DNA from: Serratia surfactantfaciens
GTDB taxonomy: Bacteria; Pseudomonadota; Gammaproteobacteria; Enterobacterales; Enterobacteriaceae
DNA: 64,000 bases
Direction of reading: 5' to 3'
Assembly (NCBI RefSeq): GCF_001642805.2
Contig: NZ_CP016948.1
Location: 744,001 to 808,000 of the forward strand
A model generated the notes under the pieces. The model worked only from the letters and a program-made list of their open reading frames with translations. It was not told where the DNA came from and did no database searches. Shown one piece after another: positions 52,935-61,573 of the stretch. The position numbers and the translations under genes were made by a program. The number at the start of each line of letters is the position of its first letter. The stretch's first letter is position 1.

Positions 52935-53737
52935 AGGCGATGCAAGTGACCGACGAGCTATTTACCCATCCGCTACCGGCGGATAAATATCGGCAGCAAA
53001 CCGATCCGGTGCTGCAGCTCGACAACATCAACGTCAGCTTCGACGGTTTTCGCGCGCTGACCGATCTGTCGCTGCGCATTGGCGTCGGCGAACTGCGCTG
53101 CGTGATCGGCCCCAACGGGGCCGGCAAGACTACGCTAATGGATGTGATCACCGGCAAGACCCGGCCGGACAGCGGCAGGGTGTTTTACGACCAGACCGTC
53201 GATCTGACCCGGCTGGCACCGATGCAGATCGCCCACGCCGGCATTGGCCGCAAGTTTCAAAAGCCGACGGTGTTCGAGGCGCTGACGGTGTTCGAAAACC
53301 TGGAGATCGCGCAGAAAACCCGTAAGTCGGTGTGGGCCTGCCTGCGCGCCCGCCTGAGCAGCGAGCAGCGCGACCGCATCGACGAGATGCTGAAAACCCT
53401 GCGGCTGGGGCATGAGCGCCACCGGCCCGCCGGGTTGCTGTCCCACGGGCAGAAACAGTTTCTCGAGATCGGCATGCTGCTGGTACAGGAGCCGCACCTG
53501 CTGCTGCTCGACGAACCGGCGGCCGGCATGACCGACGCCGAAACCGACTACACCGCCGAACTGTTCCGCGAGCTGGCGGGCAAGCATTCGCTGATGGTGG
53601 TGGAGCACGACATGGGGTTTGTGGAGACCATCGCCGATCGCGTGACGGTGCTGCATCAGGGACAGGTGCTGGCGGAAGGATCGCTGGCGCAGGTGCAGGC
53701 TGATGAACGGGTGATTGAGGTATATCTGGGGCGCTGA
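52931..53737 (+). CDS. urtD: urea ABC transporter ATP-binding protein UrtD
   Basis: The 268-residue ATPase has Walker A GPNGAGKTT, the UrtD/LivG-type signature LLSHGQKQFLEIGMLL and Walker B LLLLDEPAAGMTD. VKVIGRKFQKPTVFEALTVFENL-like IGRKFQKPTVFEALTVFENLEIA is diagnostic of UrtD. N-terminal about 25 residues precede the core. Overlaps urtC by four bases. Confidence 0.91.
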   Translation: MKAMQVTDELFTHPLPADKYRQQTDPVLQLDNINVSFDGFRALTDLSLRIGVGELRCVIGPNGAGKTTLMDVITGKTRPDSGRVFYDQTVDLTRLAPMQIAHAGIGRKFQKPTVFEALTVFENLEIAQKTRKSVWACLRARLSSEQRDRIDEMLKTLRLGHERHRPAGLLSHGQKQFLEIGMLLVQEPHLLLLDEPAAGMTDAETDYTAELFRELAGKHSLMVVEHDMGFVETIADRVTVLHQGQVLAEGSLAQVQADERVIEVYLGR

Positions 53738-53749
53738 GGAGGCGTAATC

Positions 53750-54448
53750 ATGCTGCAGGTAGAGGAATTGAATCAGTATTACGGCGGCAGCCACATTCTG
53801 CGCGGCCTGTCGTTTGAGGCGCGCATCGGCGAAGTGACCTGCCTGCTGGGGCGCAACGGCGTGGGCAAGACCACGCTGCTGAAATGCCTGATGGGGCTGA
53901 TCCCGGCGCGCAGCGGCAGCGTCCGTTGGCAGGGCGAAACCATCACCGGTAAAAAGCCGCACCAGCGGGTGCAGGCGGGCATCGCCTATGTGCCGCAGGG
54001 GCGGGAAATCTTCCCGCGTCTGACGGTGGAAGAAAATCTGCTGATGGGGCTGGCGCGCTTCTCCGGCGGCGCCGCGCGCACGGTGCCGGATCCGATCTAT
54101 GACCTGTTTCCGGTACTGAGGCAGATGAAGGATCGGCGCGGCGGCGATCTCTCCGGCGGGCAGCAACAGCAGCTGGCGATCGGCCGGGCGCTGGCCTGCC
54201 GGCCGCAGTTGTTGATCCTCGACGAGCCGACGGAAGGGATCCAACCGTCGGTGATCAAGGAGATCGGTGCGGTGATCAAGCAGCTGGCGGCGCGCGGCGA
54301 TATGGCGATCCTGCTGGTGGAACAGTTCTATGACTTTGCCGCCGATCTGGCGGACAGCTATCTGGTGATGTCGCGCGGCAGCATCGTGCAGCGCGGCGCC
54401 GGCAGCAATATGGAACAGGACGGCGTACGTGGGCTGGTGGCGATTTGA
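53750..54448 (+). CDS. urtE: urea ABC transporter ATP-binding protein UrtE
   Basis: The 232-residue LivF-type ATPase has Walker A GRNGVGKTT, signature DLSGGQQQQLAIGRALA, Walker B LLILDEPTEGIQPSV and starts MLQVEELNQYYGGSHILRGL, as in UrtE. AGGAGGCG precedes the ATG. Last gene of the cluster; no clear terminator follows. Confidence 0.91.
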   Translation: MLQVEELNQYYGGSHILRGLSFEARIGEVTCLLGRNGVGKTTLLKCLMGLIPARSGSVRWQGETITGKKPHQRVQAGIAYVPQGREIFPRLTVEENLLMGLARFSGGAARTVPDPIYDLFPVLRQMKDRRGGDLSGGQQQQLAIGRALACRPQLLILDEPTEGIQPSVIKEIGAVIKQLAARGDMAILLVEQFYDFAADLADSYLVMSRGSIVQRGAGSNMEQDGVRGLVAI

Positions 54449-54566
54449 ACGAGGCAAAGGGAGCCGCATGTCTGAAAGTCGTGCAGCTGTTTCTCCTTGC
54501 GGATGTTATGGACTAATCTAAAAGGCGTTTTTTATTAATCCCTTGCCATGGATAGCTAACATCATC

Positions 54567-55079
54567 ATGAACGAAATCACTGTGTCACGCCTCGCTTGCA
54601 TCGTCCTGTCCCTGTTTCCGGCCCTGTGGGGGCTGTTCAGCCTGTTGAACAATACGGCGGACTTCGCCGGCACCGCGCGCAATGCGGTGGGGCCGCTGCT
54701 CGCCATGCAAGATACCTATCAGACGCCGGGGCTGATGTGGCGCGCCGTCACCGCCGACTGGGCCTGCATGTTGGGGTTGGCGGTCATCACCGCGCTGGAA
54801 ACGCTGGCCGGGTTGCTGGCGACGGCCGGCGTGGTGCTGATGGTCGGGCGATTGAAAGACCCTTACGCCGCTTTCGCCAAGGGTAAAGCCTGGGCGATGC
54901 TGGGGGCGCTTTGCGCGATCGCGGTGTGGGGCGTCGGCTTTATGGTGGTCGCCGGCGACTGGTTTATGGCCTGGCAGGCCAAAGAGAACCCGCTGGCGGT
55001 GCAACTGGGGGCGCTGATCTACCTGGCGCCCAATGCGTTTGCCTTGCTGTTCCTGATGCTGCAGCGGGAGCCGCGCTAA
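54567..55079 (+). CDS. DUF2165-family membrane protein
   Basis: The product of about 170 residues has four hydrophobic helices: ACIVLSLFPALWGLFSLLNN, LGLAVITALETLAGLLATAGVVLMV, MLGALCAIAVWGVGFMVVAGDWFM and LIYLAPNAFALLFLML. It belongs to the DUF2165 inner-membrane family of unknown function. The ATG at 54567 is used; a TTG at 54543 would add eight residues. Convergent with the GNAT gene. Confidence 0.78.
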   Translation: MNEITVSRLACIVLSLFPALWGLFSLLNNTADFAGTARNAVGPLLAMQDTYQTPGLMWRAVTADWACMLGLAVITALETLAGLLATAGVVLMVGRLKDPYAAFAKGKAWAMLGALCAIAVWGVGFMVVAGDWFMAWQAKENPLAVQLGALIYLAPNAFALLFLMLQREPR

Positions 55080-55101
55080 ACGGCGGCGGAGCGGGGCGCG
55101 G

Positions 55102-55614
55102 TTACAGCGCCTTGCTCATATACCAGATGCCTATCGAGCCTTGGGCGCTGGTGTAGCAGGTCTCGCCACAAATGCTCAATCCCTGACGCTGATAAAAACG
55201 TTGGGCGCCGGTGTTGCGTTGCAGCACCTCCAGCCACAGCGTTTTTTGCCGGCGCTCGATGGCCCGCCGCTGCACCTGTTCGAACAGGCGCTGGCCATAG
55301 CCGTTGCCGGCGTGGCCCGGCAGGAAATAGATTTTCTGCAGCTCTGCGCCGATTTGTTCGGTTGGTGCCAGCAGGCTGTCGAAGTTCACCCGCGCATAGC
55401 CGACGAGGGCATCATTCTCATAGGCCAACAGCCAGCACACGTCGGGATCGCGCAGCGTCCGTTCCAGCGCGGAGACGGAAAAATCCTCGGCCAGAAAGGC
55501 CTCCAGCTCGTGCGGGTAGTGCCACAGCTCACCGAAGTGCGAACGATAGGTGCTGATGCCGATATCGCGCACCTGGGTTAAATCTTCTACCAATGCCTGA
55601 CGGACGGTGAACAT
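55102..55614 (-). CDS. GNAT family N-acetyltransferase
   Basis: The 170-residue protein has the GNAT acetyl-CoA motif LQKIYFLPGHAGNGYGQRLFEQVQRRAIERR and the closing LEVLQRNTGAQRFYQRQGLSICGE. Target not known. Monocistronic. Confidence 0.83.
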   Translation of the reverse strand: MFTVRQALVEDLTQVRDIGISTYRSHFGELWHYPHELEAFLAEDFSVSALERTLRDPDVCWLLAYENDALVGYARVNFDSLLAPTEQIGAELQKIYFLPGHAGNGYGQRLFEQVQRRAIERRQKTLWLEVLQRNTGAQRFYQRQGLSICGETCYTSAQGSIGIWYMSKAL

Positions 55615-55655
55615 GAGTGAACCTCATCGAAGCGAGAACCGATGAGTATAGCGGC

Positions 55656-56873
55656 TTAATTTTCAAGATGTCGCGGCGTTTCGCGGCGAAAGCCCAGGCC
55701 GATGATGCGACCGAACAGGCGCGGCAGCCAACGGCTGTTGCCGACGCGAGCGATCAGGCGCGAACCGCCGGCGGCGCGACGCTGACCCGGCTTGCGCTGG
55801 CTCATTTTGATCTGCAAAAACTGGATCGCCCGGGTGGGGAACTCACGCCGGCGCTGCACGCTCAGCAAATGTTTCAGCTGCAGCCGATGTTGGCGCAGCG
55901 GCGGTATCAGGGCGTTGGCGGCGGCTACCGCGTCCTGAATCGCCAGATTGACGCCCACGCCACCGATCGGTGACATGGCGTGCGCGGCGTCGCCGATGCA
56001 CAGCACGCCCGGTTTGGCCCAGCGATCCAGACGATCGATGCGGATGCTCAGCAGTTTCAGCTGATCCCACTCGACGATCTCCTGCAGGCGATCGTCCTGG
56101 AATGGCGCCACCTCGGCGAGGTGCAGCAAAAATTTCTCCAGCCCGTTGCGGCGGATCGCGTCGAAGCTGCCTTTGTCGATCGAGTAGCCGCACTGCCAGT
56201 AGTCACCGCGATCGATCATGATGAAGTTCTGCTTTGGCCCGGTGTGGCCCATTGACCAGGCCGGATCGCCCGGCTGCTTGCTGAGCTTCATCCACAAGAC
56301 GTCGCGCGGGGCACCGAAGGATCGGCTGCTGAGCGCCGCCTGCTCACGCACCACCGAGTTGCGGCCGTCGGTGCCGATCACCAACTGGCTGCGCACGCGG
56401 ATCGGGCCTTCCGGCGTGTCGGCCAGTACGCCGCATACCTGGCCGCGGTCATACAGCAGCTCATGAACCTGCGTTGAGGTCAACAATCTGAAATTGGGAA
56501 AAGCGGCGGCCTGCTGTGCCAAAAAATTGAGGAACTCCCACTGCGGCATAAAGGCGATAAATTTGCAGCGCGTCGGCAGGCGGGTGAAATCCGCCAGCTT
56601 GATGTCGCGCCCGGCGACTTCGGCGTGCAGGGATTCCGCGCGCTGGTGCGGCAGCGTCAACAGTTCATCGAGTAGGCCCAGCTGATGCATGACTTCCAGC
56701 GTCGAGGGATGAATGGTGTCACCGCGAAAATCGCGCAGGAAGTCGGCGTGCTTCTCCAGCACCGTCACGTCGATCCCCGCCCGCGCCAGCAGATAGCCGA
56801 GCATCAGCCCGGCGGGGCCGCCTCCCACGATGCAGCAGGCGGTGGCGTAAGGTGTGATCGGTGATGACGACAT
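55656..56873 (-). CDS. FAD-dependent aromatic-type monooxygenase/oxidoreductase
   Basis: The 405-residue flavoprotein has an N-terminal FAD motif CCIVGGGPAGLMLGYLLARAGIDVTVLEKHA (GGGPAG 17-22), a DG-like stretch VIGTDGRNSVVREQA, and the second FAD signature CIGDAAHAMSPIGGVGVNLAIQDAVAAAN. It belongs to the PheA/TfdB/UbiH-like monooxygenases that hydroxylate small aromatic compounds using NAD(P)H and O2. A near-perfect Fur box lies 60-78 bases upstream, so expression probably rises under iron limitation. Substrate unknown. Confidence 0.84.
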   Translation of the reverse strand: MSSSPITPYATACCIVGGGPAGLMLGYLLARAGIDVTVLEKHADFLRDFRGDTIHPSTLEVMHQLGLLDELLTLPHQRAESLHAEVAGRDIKLADFTRLPTRCKFIAFMPQWEFLNFLAQQAAAFPNFRLLTSTQVHELLYDRGQVCGVLADTPEGPIRVRSQLVIGTDGRNSVVREQAALSSRSFGAPRDVLWMKLSKQPGDPAWSMGHTGPKQNFIMIDRGDYWQCGYSIDKGSFDAIRRNGLEKFLLHLAEVAPFQDDRLQEIVEWDQLKLLSIRIDRLDRWAKPGVLCIGDAAHAMSPIGGVGVNLAIQDAVAAANALIPPLRQHRLQLKHLLSVQRRREFPTRAIQFLQIKMSQRKPGQRRAAGGSRLIARVGNSRWLPRLFGRIIGLGFRRETPRHLEN

Positions 56874-56932
56874 GGCGGTTGACCCCGGAGAGCGGCCCGC
56901 ATCCCGCGAACCGCAAATGAGTGTTTAGTATT

Positions 56933-56951
56933 GATAATGATTATCAATATC
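56933..56951. promoter_or_regulatory. Fur box
   Basis: The 19-mer GATAATGATTATCAATATC agrees with the Fur consensus GATAATGATAATCATTATC at 17 positions. It is embedded in a perfect 9-1-9 palindrome (ATTGATAAT, G, ATTATCAAT). It lies upstream of the FAD-dependent oxidoreductase gene, directly next to the end of the DUF4865 gene. Confidence 0.8.
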
Positions 56952-56955
56952 ACAT

Positions 56956-57519
56956 TTAACTGTCAACCCGCGGCGCAGTGTGGTCAAAGGGAGCGGACAG
57001 ATGGCCGACGCGGAACAGCTGGCTGTTTTGCGGCCGCGCCTGCGGCGCTTCACGCCAGATATCCAGCCGTACTAACCGCCACTCGGCGGGATCGAACGCC
57101 ACGATGGAGGCCAGCGCGCCGGGGGCCGCCTGCTGTTGGCGACGCAATGCAGGCAGATCGCTGTAGGGGGCGATGGCCTGTTCCTGACGGGTCGCCCAAG
57201 CGGCCTCGGCCAGATGAAGGCGATCGAAATGCGTCAGCCACGGCAGCCAGTGGCTGACGCGCGGCCAGCCGAACGCCTGGCTGAGGCCCCTGAAGCCTTC
57301 GCCGGCCAGGAAGTCGCTCATGCCGGCGCTGCTGTTCCACAGGTAAAAAGGAGCGTAGAGATTCTCGGCGCTGCCTTCGCTGCGCTGCGCGTACAGATAG
57401 GCTTTGACGATCAGCTGCGGGCAGGCGTCGAGCAGGTGGCCGAAATCGGCAATGCGGCGGCGAACGATCGCCATATCGTAGTCGGCGGGCAGGGTGAAAC
57501 GGTATTGCATCGCGAGCAT
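56956..57519 (-). CDS. DUF4865 family protein
   Basis: The product of about 187 residues starts at ATG 57519, preceded by AGGAGA six bases upstream; an earlier ATG at 57540 lacks one. It begins MLAMQYRFTLPADYDMAIVRRRIADFG and has YLWNSSAGMSDFLAGEGFRGL and WLTHFDRLHLAE. The DUF4865 family is usually encoded beside a divergent LysR regulator, as here. Possible monooxygenase-like ferredoxin-fold duplication (inference). Function unknown. Confidence 0.8.
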   Translation of the reverse strand: MLAMQYRFTLPADYDMAIVRRRIADFGHLLDACPQLIVKAYLYAQRSEGSAENLYAPFYLWNSSAGMSDFLAGEGFRGLSQAFGWPRVSHWLPWLTHFDRLHLAEAAWATRQEQAIAPYSDLPALRRQQQAAPGALASIVAFDPAEWRLVRLDIWREAPQARPQNSQLFRVGHLSAPFDHTAPRVDS

Positions 57520-57624
57520 AAGGATTCTCCTGAAAGACATTGACCCGGAGAGCGTGACACGCCATCTTTATCAGTAAAATCGGTATTATTTTGATTGATG
57601 GTTCAGAAAATCAGGACGGTCAGC

Positions 57625-58494
57625 ATGGGACGAATTACCTTCGATCTCGAGGATTTACGCAGCTTCGTCACCGGCGTCGAGCTGGGCAGCTTCGCCAAGG
57701 CGGCGGAACGGCTGGGACGTTCGACGTCGGCGGTCAGCGCCCACCTGAAAAAGCTGGAGCAGCAGGTCGGCGCGCCGATCCTGCGCAAGGCTGGACGCGG
57801 CATGGTGATGACTGAGGCGGGGGAGACCCTGCTCGGTTACGCGCGCCGTCTGCTGGAGCTCAATGATGAGGCCGCCGCCGCGGTGCGCGGATTGGATCTG
57901 CAGGGCACGGTGCGGCTGGGGCTGCAGGAAGATTTCGGCGAGACGTTTCTGCCGCAGGTGTTGGGCAGCTTCGCGCGCGCCAATCCGAAGGTGCGTATCG
58001 AGGCGCGCATCGCCCGCAATGCCGAGTTGATCGACTGGGTGCTGAAAGGCCAACTGGATCTGTCGCTGGCGTGGGATGGCGGTTTGAGCACGCCGTTTCA
58101 TCAGGCGCTGGGGCAGCGGCAACTGCACTGGATCGCCTCGCCCGGCTTCGCGCTGGCGCCCTGGCGAGAAGGGGATGAGCCGCTGCCGCTGGTGATGTTC
58201 GACGCGCCCTGCCTGATGCGCAGCGCGGCGACGCAGGCGCTGGATCGCGCCGGCATCCCCTGGCGCATCGCCTTTACCAGCCGCAGCCTGAACGGCGTGT
58301 GGGCGGCGGTGAACGCCGGGTTGGGCGTCACGGTGCGGGCGGCTGCCGGTTTGCCGCCCGGCCTGACGCCGCTGGCGCCCGATTTGCTGCCCGCTCTGGG
58401 CCAGCTCGGCGTGGTGCTGCACCGCGCCGAGGATCAGCCTTCTGCCGCCGTGCAGCGGCTGGCGCAGATCGTGGTCGAGCGGATCGAATCTTAA
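57625..58494 (+). CDS. LysR-family transcriptional regulator
   Basis: The product of about 289 residues has an N-terminal HTH (DLEDLRSFVTGVELGSFAKAAERLGRSTSAVSAHLKKLEQQVGAPILRKAGRGMVMTEAG) and a substrate-binding effector domain. The ATG at 57625 with AGGA upstream is chosen over ATG 57598. Divergent from DUF4865, which is its likely target. Its stop overlaps the convergent sseA stop. Confidence 0.85.
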   Translation: MGRITFDLEDLRSFVTGVELGSFAKAAERLGRSTSAVSAHLKKLEQQVGAPILRKAGRGMVMTEAGETLLGYARRLLELNDEAAAAVRGLDLQGTVRLGLQEDFGETFLPQVLGSFARANPKVRIEARIARNAELIDWVLKGQLDLSLAWDGGLSTPFHQALGQRQLHWIASPGFALAPWREGDEPLPLVMFDAPCLMRSAATQALDRAGIPWRIAFTSRSLNGVWAAVNAGLGVTVRAAAGLPPGLTPLAPDLLPALGQLGVVLHRAEDQPSAAVQRLAQIVVERIES

Positions 58495-59342
58495 TCTTTG
58501 GCGATCGGCTGCTTGCCGCTCAGTTGGCCCCATTCGCTCCAGGCGCCGTCATACAGTTTGACCTGCGGAGCGCCGAGCGACAGCAGGCCGAACGCCAGCA
58601 CCGCCGCCGTTACGCCGGAGCCGCAGCTGGTGATGATCGGGCCGTTGATGTCCACGCCCTTGTCGCTGAAGGTTTGGCGCAGCGCTGCCAGCGATTTGAA
58701 ACGGCCGTTCTCCAGCAGCTCGCCGTACGGAATATTGATGCTGCCGGGAATGTGGCCGCGATGCAGGCCGGGGCGCGGCTCTGGCGCTTCGGCATAAAAG
58801 CGCGGCGCGGCGCGCGCGTCGAGAATTTGCACCGGCGTGCCTAACGCCTGCTCCACTTGCCGCATATCCACTACCGCTTCGGCGTTGAAGCGGGCGTAGA
58901 AGGTCTGCGGCTCAGGCTGCGCCGGGCCGGTTTCCAGCGCTTGCCCCAGCGCGGTCCAGCCGTTCAGCCCTTCGTCCAGCACGTAAACACGCTGGGCGCC
59001 GAAATTGCGGAAAGTCCACCAGCCGCGCGGCGCGGAGAACTGGTTGCCTTCGTCGTAAATCACCAGGGTGTCGCGCTCGCTGATGCCCAGCTTGCCCGCC
59101 GCTGCGCCGAATTCCGCCGCCGTTGGCAACATGTGCGGCAGCGTGGTGTTCTTGTCCGCCACCTCGTCGATATCGAAGTAGACCGCGCCGGGGATATGGC
59201 CGCGTTCGAACTCGGCAAGCATGTCTTTTTTCGGCGTCAGCCCGACCGGCGACATTCGCACGTCGAGAACGACCAGATTTTCATCGTTGATATGTTGCGC
59301 AAGCCATTGGGGTGTCACCAGAAACGGAGAGTTCATCGTCAT
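58491..59342 (-). CDS. sseA: 3-mercaptopyruvate sulfurtransferase SseA
   Basis: The product of about 283 residues has two rhodanese domains. The first (FLVTPQWLAQHINDENLVVLDVRMSP) lacks a catalytic Cys; the second contains the active loop SCGSGVTA with the catalytic Cys near 238. CGSGVT is the signature of mercaptopyruvate sulfurtransferases rather than thiosulfate ones. It transfers sulfane sulfur from 3-mercaptopyruvate to thiol acceptors or cyanide. The start at ATG 59342 (MTMNSPFLVTP) aligns with E. coli SseA; the frame stays open a further 43 codons without a start signal. Confidence 0.9.
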   Translation of the reverse strand: MTMNSPFLVTPQWLAQHINDENLVVLDVRMSPVGLTPKKDMLAEFERGHIPGAVYFDIDEVADKNTTLPHMLPTAAEFGAAAGKLGISERDTLVIYDEGNQFSAPRGWWTFRNFGAQRVYVLDEGLNGWTALGQALETGPAQPEPQTFYARFNAEAVVDMRQVEQALGTPVQILDARAAPRFYAEAPEPRPGLHRGHIPGSINIPYGELLENGRFKSLAALRQTFSDKGVDINGPIITSCGSGVTAAVLAFGLLSLGAPQVKLYDGAWSEWGQLSGKQPIAKD

Positions 59343-59442
59343 TGTTCGCCTGTTGTGAAAACGGGTTTTCACTATACACCAGGCCGCGCGGGGATGAAGT
59401 ATGATGTTCAGTGACAGGGGATGGACGGGGTGAGGAGAAAAT

Positions 59443-59865
59443 ATGACGGAACGGGCGTTTGGCGGAGCCAAGATCGCGCTGCTGTGCGACGGTTTCCTGC
59501 TGGTTTACCAACGGGACGATAAGCCGGGCATTCCGTGGCCCGGCCTGTGGGATCTGCCCGGCGGCGGGCGGGAAAACGGCGAAACGCCGCTGCAGTGCGT
59601 GCAGCGGGAGACGCGGGAAGAGTTCGGCGTATCGATCGCCGAACGGCAGATCGTCTGGCGGCGGCGCTACGACGGCATTTCGCCCGGCGGTTCGCCGACC
59701 TGGTTTATGGCCGGGATGATCACTCCGGCGCAGATCGCCGCGATTCGCTTTGGCAACGAGGGGCAGCGTTGGCGGATGATGCCGGTGGAGCAGTTTATTC
59801 ACCATCCGCAGGGTATCGAACATCTGCGCCGCCGGGTGGCGGAGTATTGGCGGCAGGGCGGTTAA
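59443..59865 (+). CDS. Nudix hydrolase
   Basis: The 140-residue protein has a complete Nudix box at about 41-63 (GGRENGETP, then RETREEFG). WDLPGGG precedes it. It hydrolyses a nucleoside diphosphate linked to another moiety; substrate unknown. GAGGAGAAAAT precedes the ATG. Divergent from sseA. Confidence 0.87.
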   Translation: MTERAFGGAKIALLCDGFLLVYQRDDKPGIPWPGLWDLPGGGRENGETPLQCVQRETREEFGVSIAERQIVWRRRYDGISPGGSPTWFMAGMITPAQIAAIRFGNEGQRWRMMPVEQFIHHPQGIEHLRRRVAEYWRQGG

Positions 59866-59875
59866 CCCCGTTGTT

Positions 59876-60541
59876 TCAGGACGCCGCCACTCGGTTGATC
59901 TGCGCCGGCTCCAGGATGCGTAAGTCGGTTTCCCGGCGCGCCACCGCCAGCATCGCCAGCCCAACCCGCTCGGTGGTGGTCACCTGAGCGGGAAGCAGCC
60001 GCAAAGCGCTAAGCCACAGCGGTTTGAACAGCCGATAGGCCAGATCGTAGAGGCGGGTTTTGGAGCGAATGCCGTGCAGCGGCACAATGGCGCCAGGGCG
60101 GAACATCACCGCGTGGAACGGCAGCGTCAGCAAGGCGTTTTCGGTAGCGCCCTTGACCCTGGCCCACATGCTGCGGCCGCGTTCGCTGCTGTCGGTGCCG
60201 AGGCCGGAGACGTAAATAAAGACCATCGTCGGGTTCAGCATCGCCAACGGGCGGGCGGCGGTCAGCGTCAGATCGTAAGTCACCGCGCGATACTCGGCCT
60301 CGCTCAGGCCGGCGGACGACGTTCCCAGGCAGAAGAAACAGGCGTCGTAGCCGGCGAGCTGCGGCTCCAGCGAAGACAGGTTGCGCAGGTCGGGCAGGGT
60401 GAGCTGACGCAGTTTGGCGTGGCTCTGGGCCAACGGGCTTCGGCCGATGCTGAGTACTTCGCTGACCTGCGGATCGCGCAGGCATTCCCGCAGTGCGCCC
60501 TGGCCCACCATGCCGCTGGCGCCGAAAATAATCACTTTCAT
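59876..60541 (-). CDS. NAD(P)-binding atypical SDR (YbjT/NmrA-like)
   Basis: The product of about 221 residues starts at ATG 60541 with GGGAGAAC upstream and begins MKVIIFGASGMVGQGALRECL, a GxxGxxG NAD(P)-binding loop. ACFFCLGTSSAGLSEAEYRAVTYDLT and YVSGLGTDSSERGRSMWARVKGATENAL follow. It lacks a standard YxxxK pair. It could be an enzyme or a redox sensor. Its start overlaps the stop of the AraC gene (ATGA), so the two are co-transcribed. Confidence 0.8.
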   Translation of the reverse strand: MKVIIFGASGMVGQGALRECLRDPQVSEVLSIGRSPLAQSHAKLRQLTLPDLRNLSSLEPQLAGYDACFFCLGTSSAGLSEAEYRAVTYDLTLTAARPLAMLNPTMVFIYVSGLGTDSSERGRSMWARVKGATENALLTLPFHAVMFRPGAIVPLHGIRSKTRLYDLAYRLFKPLWLSALRLLPAQVTTTERVGLAMLAVARRETDLRILEPAQINRVAAS

Positions 60542-61563
60542 GTTCTGTTCTCCCGTTGGCCGACGGCGCGCTGCGTGCGCCAGCGGCTGGGCGTCAGCTC
60601 CTCCCACTGCATGAACGCGCGGCTGAACGAATTCAGTTCTTCAAATCCCAGCACAAAGGCGATTTCTCCCGGCTCGAGATCGGTGTCCGCCAACAGCCGA
60701 CAGGCGGTGCGGTGGCGGGTTTTGTCCAACAGCTGCTGGTAGCTGTAGCCGTGCTGTTGCAGGCGGCGCTGCAGCGTGCGCGGGCTGAGATAGAGCTCAG
60801 CGGCCACGCTGTTGACGCTGGGGCGTTGGCCGCGCATGCTGCGCCCGAGGATCGCCATCACCTGCGTCGGCAGATCGTGTTCCGCCAAAGAGCGGGCCAG
60901 CTCCGCCTCCAGCCCCGGCAGCAGCACCGCCAGCATGTCCTGGTTATAGGTGACGAAGGGTTGACGCATCAACGCGCGATCGAACACCAGCACGTCCAGC
61001 GGGGCGTTGAATGCCACCGGGCAACCGAAATAGCGCGCCAGCGGGGAGGCGGCATCCGCTCGCCGGGTCAATTCGATCGCCAGCGGCTGCAGGGGCAGGC
61101 CGGTGCCGCGTCGACACAGGGTGGTGATGGCGGCGAACATGGCGTCGATCAGCATCGCCGGCGCATGGCCTTCGCTCATGGTCCAGCGAGTGTGCAGGCG
61201 CATGCTGTCGCCGTCTTCCACCAGCATCAGCTCCTCCGGGCAGACCAGCCGTTTGTAGCGCGCGATCTTTTGCAGCGCTTCGCCCAGCGTCGCGGAATGC
61301 AGCGCGGCGACCGAAGCGATGTCATAGTGTTCCGGCGCCACATCGCCGCCGAGGCGCAGACCGAAACCCGGGTCGTCGCTCAGCTGCGGCAGGGTGCGCC
61401 AGACGGAGAAAAATTGCTGCGTGGTGAGTTTCACCTTGTCGCGCTGTTCGCCGAACAGCCCGGCGGGCAACCCGGCCAATCGGCCGAGCTGCTCGATATC
61501 GACGCCCAGCGCCGCCAGGCGTACCGCCAGAGCGCTGGAGACCGGAATTTGATCGCTGCTCAA
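60538..61563 (-). CDS. AraC-family transcriptional regulator (OruR/arabinose-binding-domain type)
   Basis: The 341-residue protein has an N-terminal Arabinose_bd-like domain (PF12625 type; PGFGLRLGGDVAPEHYDIASVAALHSATLGEALQKIARYKRLV) and a C-terminal AraC HTH (SVNSVAAELYLSPRTLQRRLQQHGYSYQQLLDKTRHRTACRLLADTDLEPGEIAFVLGFEELNSFSRAFMQWEELTPSRWR). It sits between two Rossmann-fold dehydrogenase-like genes in one operon, 10 bases after the SDR gene. Confidence 0.87.
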   Translation of the reverse strand: MSSDQIPVSSALAVRLAALGVDIEQLGRLAGLPAGLFGEQRDKVKLTTQQFFSVWRTLPQLSDDPGFGLRLGGDVAPEHYDIASVAALHSATLGEALQKIARYKRLVCPEELMLVEDGDSMRLHTRWTMSEGHAPAMLIDAMFAAITTLCRRGTGLPLQPLAIELTRRADAASPLARYFGCPVAFNAPLDVLVFDRALMRQPFVTYNQDMLAVLLPGLEAELARSLAEHDLPTQVMAILGRSMRGQRPSVNSVAAELYLSPRTLQRRLQQHGYSYQQLLDKTRHRTACRLLADTDLEPGEIAFVLGFEELNSFSRAFMQWEELTPSRWRTQRAVGQRENRT

Positions 61564-61573
61564 TGCAGGCTCC

